Below, in pieces: positions 62,258 through 64,000 of a DNA stretch of 64,000 nt. The stretch's first letter is position 1. The number at the start of each line of letters is the position of its first letter. The notes beneath the pieces were generated by a model. That model was not told the DNA's origin, made no database searches, and saw only the letters and a program-made list of their open reading frames with translations. The DNA is taken from the NCBI GenBank assembly GCA_965219175.1, contig CBDCNI010000001.1:3162001-3226000 (forward strand), in the 5' to 3' direction. Position numbers and translations under genes: made by a program. The DNA comes from JBBPZK01 sp965219175 (GTDB taxonomy: Bacteria > Actinomycetota > Rubrobacteria > Rubrobacterales > Rubrobacteraceae).

Positions 62258-63448
62258 CTACGAATCTTCTCTACGCGGGCCGAAGGCCATGCTGAGAATA
62301 GCTACGCCAGCGAAGACGGCGAAGGTAGTTTGTAGCCCACTTGTTCCGGCTAGGACCCCGGCAAAGTAAGAGCCGAGTATCTGGCCGCCGGAGATGAGTA
62401 GGAAAGCTGCTCCTAACCCTACCGAAGGGCGTTCCCGGAAGACCTTTACGGCCCATACCAGCAGTATCCCGGTGAGCGTGATGTACGTCGCGCCAAAGAG
62501 TGCGGCGCTAGGATAGACGATGAAGAGTCTACCTGGTGCTGCTGCAAGCATCCCGATCGAAGCGGCCATCGCCAGCAGCGCACCACGCAACGTCATGCCG
62601 AGGCCGAATCTGCCAACCAGATCTCCAGCAGCGCCGCCCAAAAGACCCGCGGCCCCGAGCACTACCCAAAAGGTGGTCGAGCCTATCCGGCCCAGGTCGC
62701 CGGCTTGTACGACCAGATCCCTAGAAAATGTCCAGTAGGCGGCGCTCGCAAGCCCCAACCCCACTGACGCCGCGAAGAGCGGCAAAGACCTGCGTCCGAC
62801 CAGCCAGCCGAAGGTGATCTCTGGCAGATCCTCTCCTTCGTTCTCCTCTGAAGATTCTGGGCCACCGCCCGAGTCACCGACCGCGTCACCAGCGGGGATG
62901 ATGAGGAGATTCCAAACCAAAACTGCAAGCCCTACCGAGGCAAAGGCTGCCCATGCCAGACGCCACTGCCCAACAGCAACGAGCGCCACTGGACCGGAGA
63001 TTGCCACCCCGACACTGGTGCCAGAGTTGATGAGGGTGTTGGCCCTGTCTTGCCGATTGCCGTCGAACACCCTGGAGACTGCTTCGGCCATTGGTGGTGA
63101 GGCGAGCCCGGTGCTGCTGCCCGCTATGAGAACTCCTGCGGCGAGAAAGGGGGCGCTGGGAGAGGCGGCGATGAGCGACATCCCCACTACGGCCGTTACA
63201 CCAGCGGCGGCGACCATAAAACGCGGCCCTACCTTTGAGGTGTAGACAAGAGAGACTGTTATCGCCAAGCAGTACCCAACATAGGAGCCAGAGCCGATCA
63301 AACCCAGCACGGCAGCATCCAGCTCGAAAGCCTCACGCAACTCGGGCAAGAAAAGCCCGTAGGCAAAACGGGCCAACCCGTAGGTGACCGCGATCATCGC
63401 CAGTCCAGCAGGCACCAGACCAAATGTACCGTTCGTTGTGCTCCTCAT
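62258..63448 (-). CDS. MFS transporter (YbfB/YjiJ type)
   Basis: The 396-aa protein has about 12 TM segments (GLAMIAVTYGLARFAYGLFLPELREAFELD.., GLIGSGSYVGYCLAITVSL), matching YbfB/YjiJ-type permeases. The loop after the sixth helix is long, acidic and rich in Gly. It exports or imports an unknown small compound. The minus-strand promoter lies near two operators shared with the divergent TetR at the right edge. Confidence 0.85.
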   Translation of the reverse strand: MRSTTNGTFGLVPAGLAMIAVTYGLARFAYGLFLPELREAFELDAAVLGLIGSGSYVGYCLAITVSLVYTSKVGPRFMVAAAGVTAVVGMSLIAASPSAPFLAAGVLIAGSSTGLASPPMAEAVSRVFDGNRQDRANTLINSGTSVGVAISGPVALVAVGQWRLAWAAFASVGLAVLVWNLLIIPAGDAVGDSGGGPESSEENEGEDLPEITFGWLVGRRSLPLFAASVGLGLASAAYWTFSRDLVVQAGDLGRIGSTTFWVVLGAAGLLGGAAGDLVGRFGLGMTLRGALLAMAASIGMLAAAPGRLFIVYPSAALFGATYITLTGILLVWAVKVFRERPSVGLGAAFLLISGGQILGSYFAGVLAGTSGLQTTFAVFAGVAILSMAFGPRREDS

Positions 63449-63639
63449 CGTTCAGAGCGCCCTCTGCGGCACAGCCGACCCGAAGCAGATCCTCTACCTC
63501 TTTTCCTCGACCAATCAACGCCACGCGTGTACCTTGCTAGCCCTGCTACGGACTCCTCGCCACGCATCACCGCAAGCCCACGATCCATCTCTCTGTAGGA
63601 ATTCACCAACCACCTCATCACCCTCCGCGCCACACTCAT
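63445..63639 (-). CDS. hypothetical small protein
   Basis: A 64-aa frame (MSVARRVMRWLVNSYREMDRGLAVMRGEE..) follows AAGGAGAATAGCG and overlaps the MFS start by four bases. The Arg-rich end may be non-coding. No family recognised; possibly a leader or remnant. Confidence 0.3.
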   Translation of the reverse strand: MSVARRVMRWLVNSYREMDRGLAVMRGEESVAGLARYTRGVDWSRKRGRGSASGRLCRRGRSER

Positions 63640-63680
63640 CGCTATTCTCCTTCCACATCTGGAGTCCACTTCAACCTCCT

Positions 63681-63734
63681 AAGTACACAAGTCTGTCTAC
63701 TTGGAGTATTGTAAGTACACAGATCTGTATAATC
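63681..63734. promoter_or_regulatory. two TetR-type operators
   Basis: At 63681-63702 AAGTACACA-N4-TGTCTACTT is a near-perfect palindrome, and at 63713-63734 AAGTACACA is followed by GATC-TGTATAATC. The sites start 32 bp apart (three helical turns), just upstream of the TetR gene and divergent from the MFS unit. Confidence 0.65.
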
Positions 63735-63742
63735 AAGTAGAA

Positions 63743-64000
63743 ATGGACGAAAGGTTGATGATGAACGGGAAAGACAACTCGCTAGGAGTTATCACGAGAA
63801 AGAGGCCCGCTGCTGAAAAGGTTTTGAGGAGCGCTTCGGATCTTTTCTACCGCAATGGGGTAGCGGCCACCGGAGTAGACACGATCGTCGAGCATGCTGG
63901 CGTGTCAAAGAGGACCCTCTACAACAATTTCGGCAGTAAGGACGAGCTAGTGGCCGCTTACCTGCGGGACCGGGACGAGAGATGGCGTGCATCTTTGGAA
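63743..64000 (+). CDS. TetR-family regulator (N-terminal part, runs off right edge)
   Basis: The open frame (MDERLMMNGKDNSLGVITRKRPAAEKVLRSASDLFYRNGVAATGVDTIVEHAGVSKRTLYNNFGSKDELVAAYLRDRD) contains a full TetR HTH. The C-terminal part lies beyond the window. It should control itself and the divergent MFS unit through the operators at 63681-63734. Confidence 0.85.
   Translation, partial: MDERLMMNGKDNSLGVITRKRPAAEKVLRSASDLFYRNGVAATGVDTIVEHAGVSKRTLYNNFGSKDELVAAYLRDRDERWRASLE

Overview
The window is high-GC bacterial DNA. Its gene style (SD-led genes, many SDR, MDR and TetR genes, a fused response-regulator/thioredoxin-reductase protein, a MacB-like ABC pair, VTT membrane proteins) suggests an actinobacterium, and Rubrobacter or a relative is my best guess from protein resemblance alone. 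No rRNA, no complete tRNA, no CRISPR array and no replication origin were seen. It reads as an accessory, heavily rearranged region: many complete small-molecule redox genes and their local regulators lie among insertion sequences and truncated or frameshifted gene remnants.

Layout. 1-3.1 kb: nested insertion sequences, with an IS110 element inside an IS630 transposase gene, next to an IS701 element carrying an in-frame stop. 3.1-8.5 kb: a possible defence/integration locus with a truncated defence-like gene start, a full ApeA-type HEPN anti-phage protein, the 3' half of a tRNA-Gln gene acting as a probable attachment site, a tyrosine integrase, two small unknown genes and an XRE regulator; two long perfect hairpins lie here. 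8.5-18 kb: an M81 metallopeptidase, an MDR oxidoreductase / DUF6640 / monooxygenase group, a VTT protein, a MacB-like ABC pair, a cupin and a TetR regulator with three recognisable operators. 18-25.7 kb: central metabolism (pyruvate dehydrogenase (quinone)-type enzyme, fumarase, malic enzyme) and a fused receiver/thioredoxin-reductase-like protein. 25.9-33.9 kb: a second, partly decayed copy of the VTT-hydrolase-cupin group, a TetR/SnoaL/DUF6640/MDR operon, and a serine recombinase plus a DDE transposase cut off by a third DUF6640 copy. 34-43.5 kb: a Na+/H+ antiporter, an epoxide-hydrolase-like enzyme, several remnants, an IS982 element, three SDR enzymes and an AraC regulator. 44-53 kb: a beta-lactamase-like esterase, MFS exporter plus secreted propeller, SDR plus AraC regulator, a two-component system and a CPBP protease. 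53.5-64 kb: two TetR regulators with RidA, NmrA, SDR and SnoaL genes, a further SDR and cupin, a tandem ABM protein downstream of a dead malic enzyme copy, an MFS transporter and a TetR gene running off the right edge.

How it fits together. Most intact genes are one- to four-gene units of oxidoreductase, hydrolase, cupin or NTF2-like protein with an adjacent TetR or AraC repressor, as expected for handling small organic compounds. Several palindromic operators can be read directly. The strongest unexplained signals are: (1) a triple direct repeat with identical 11/12-bp spacing upstream of three separate genes; (2) three copies of DUF6640, of which two sit in groups with an MDR oxidoreductase; (3) a TetR regulon in which one former target is now only a stub; and (4) the ApeA-integrase-attachment-site block.
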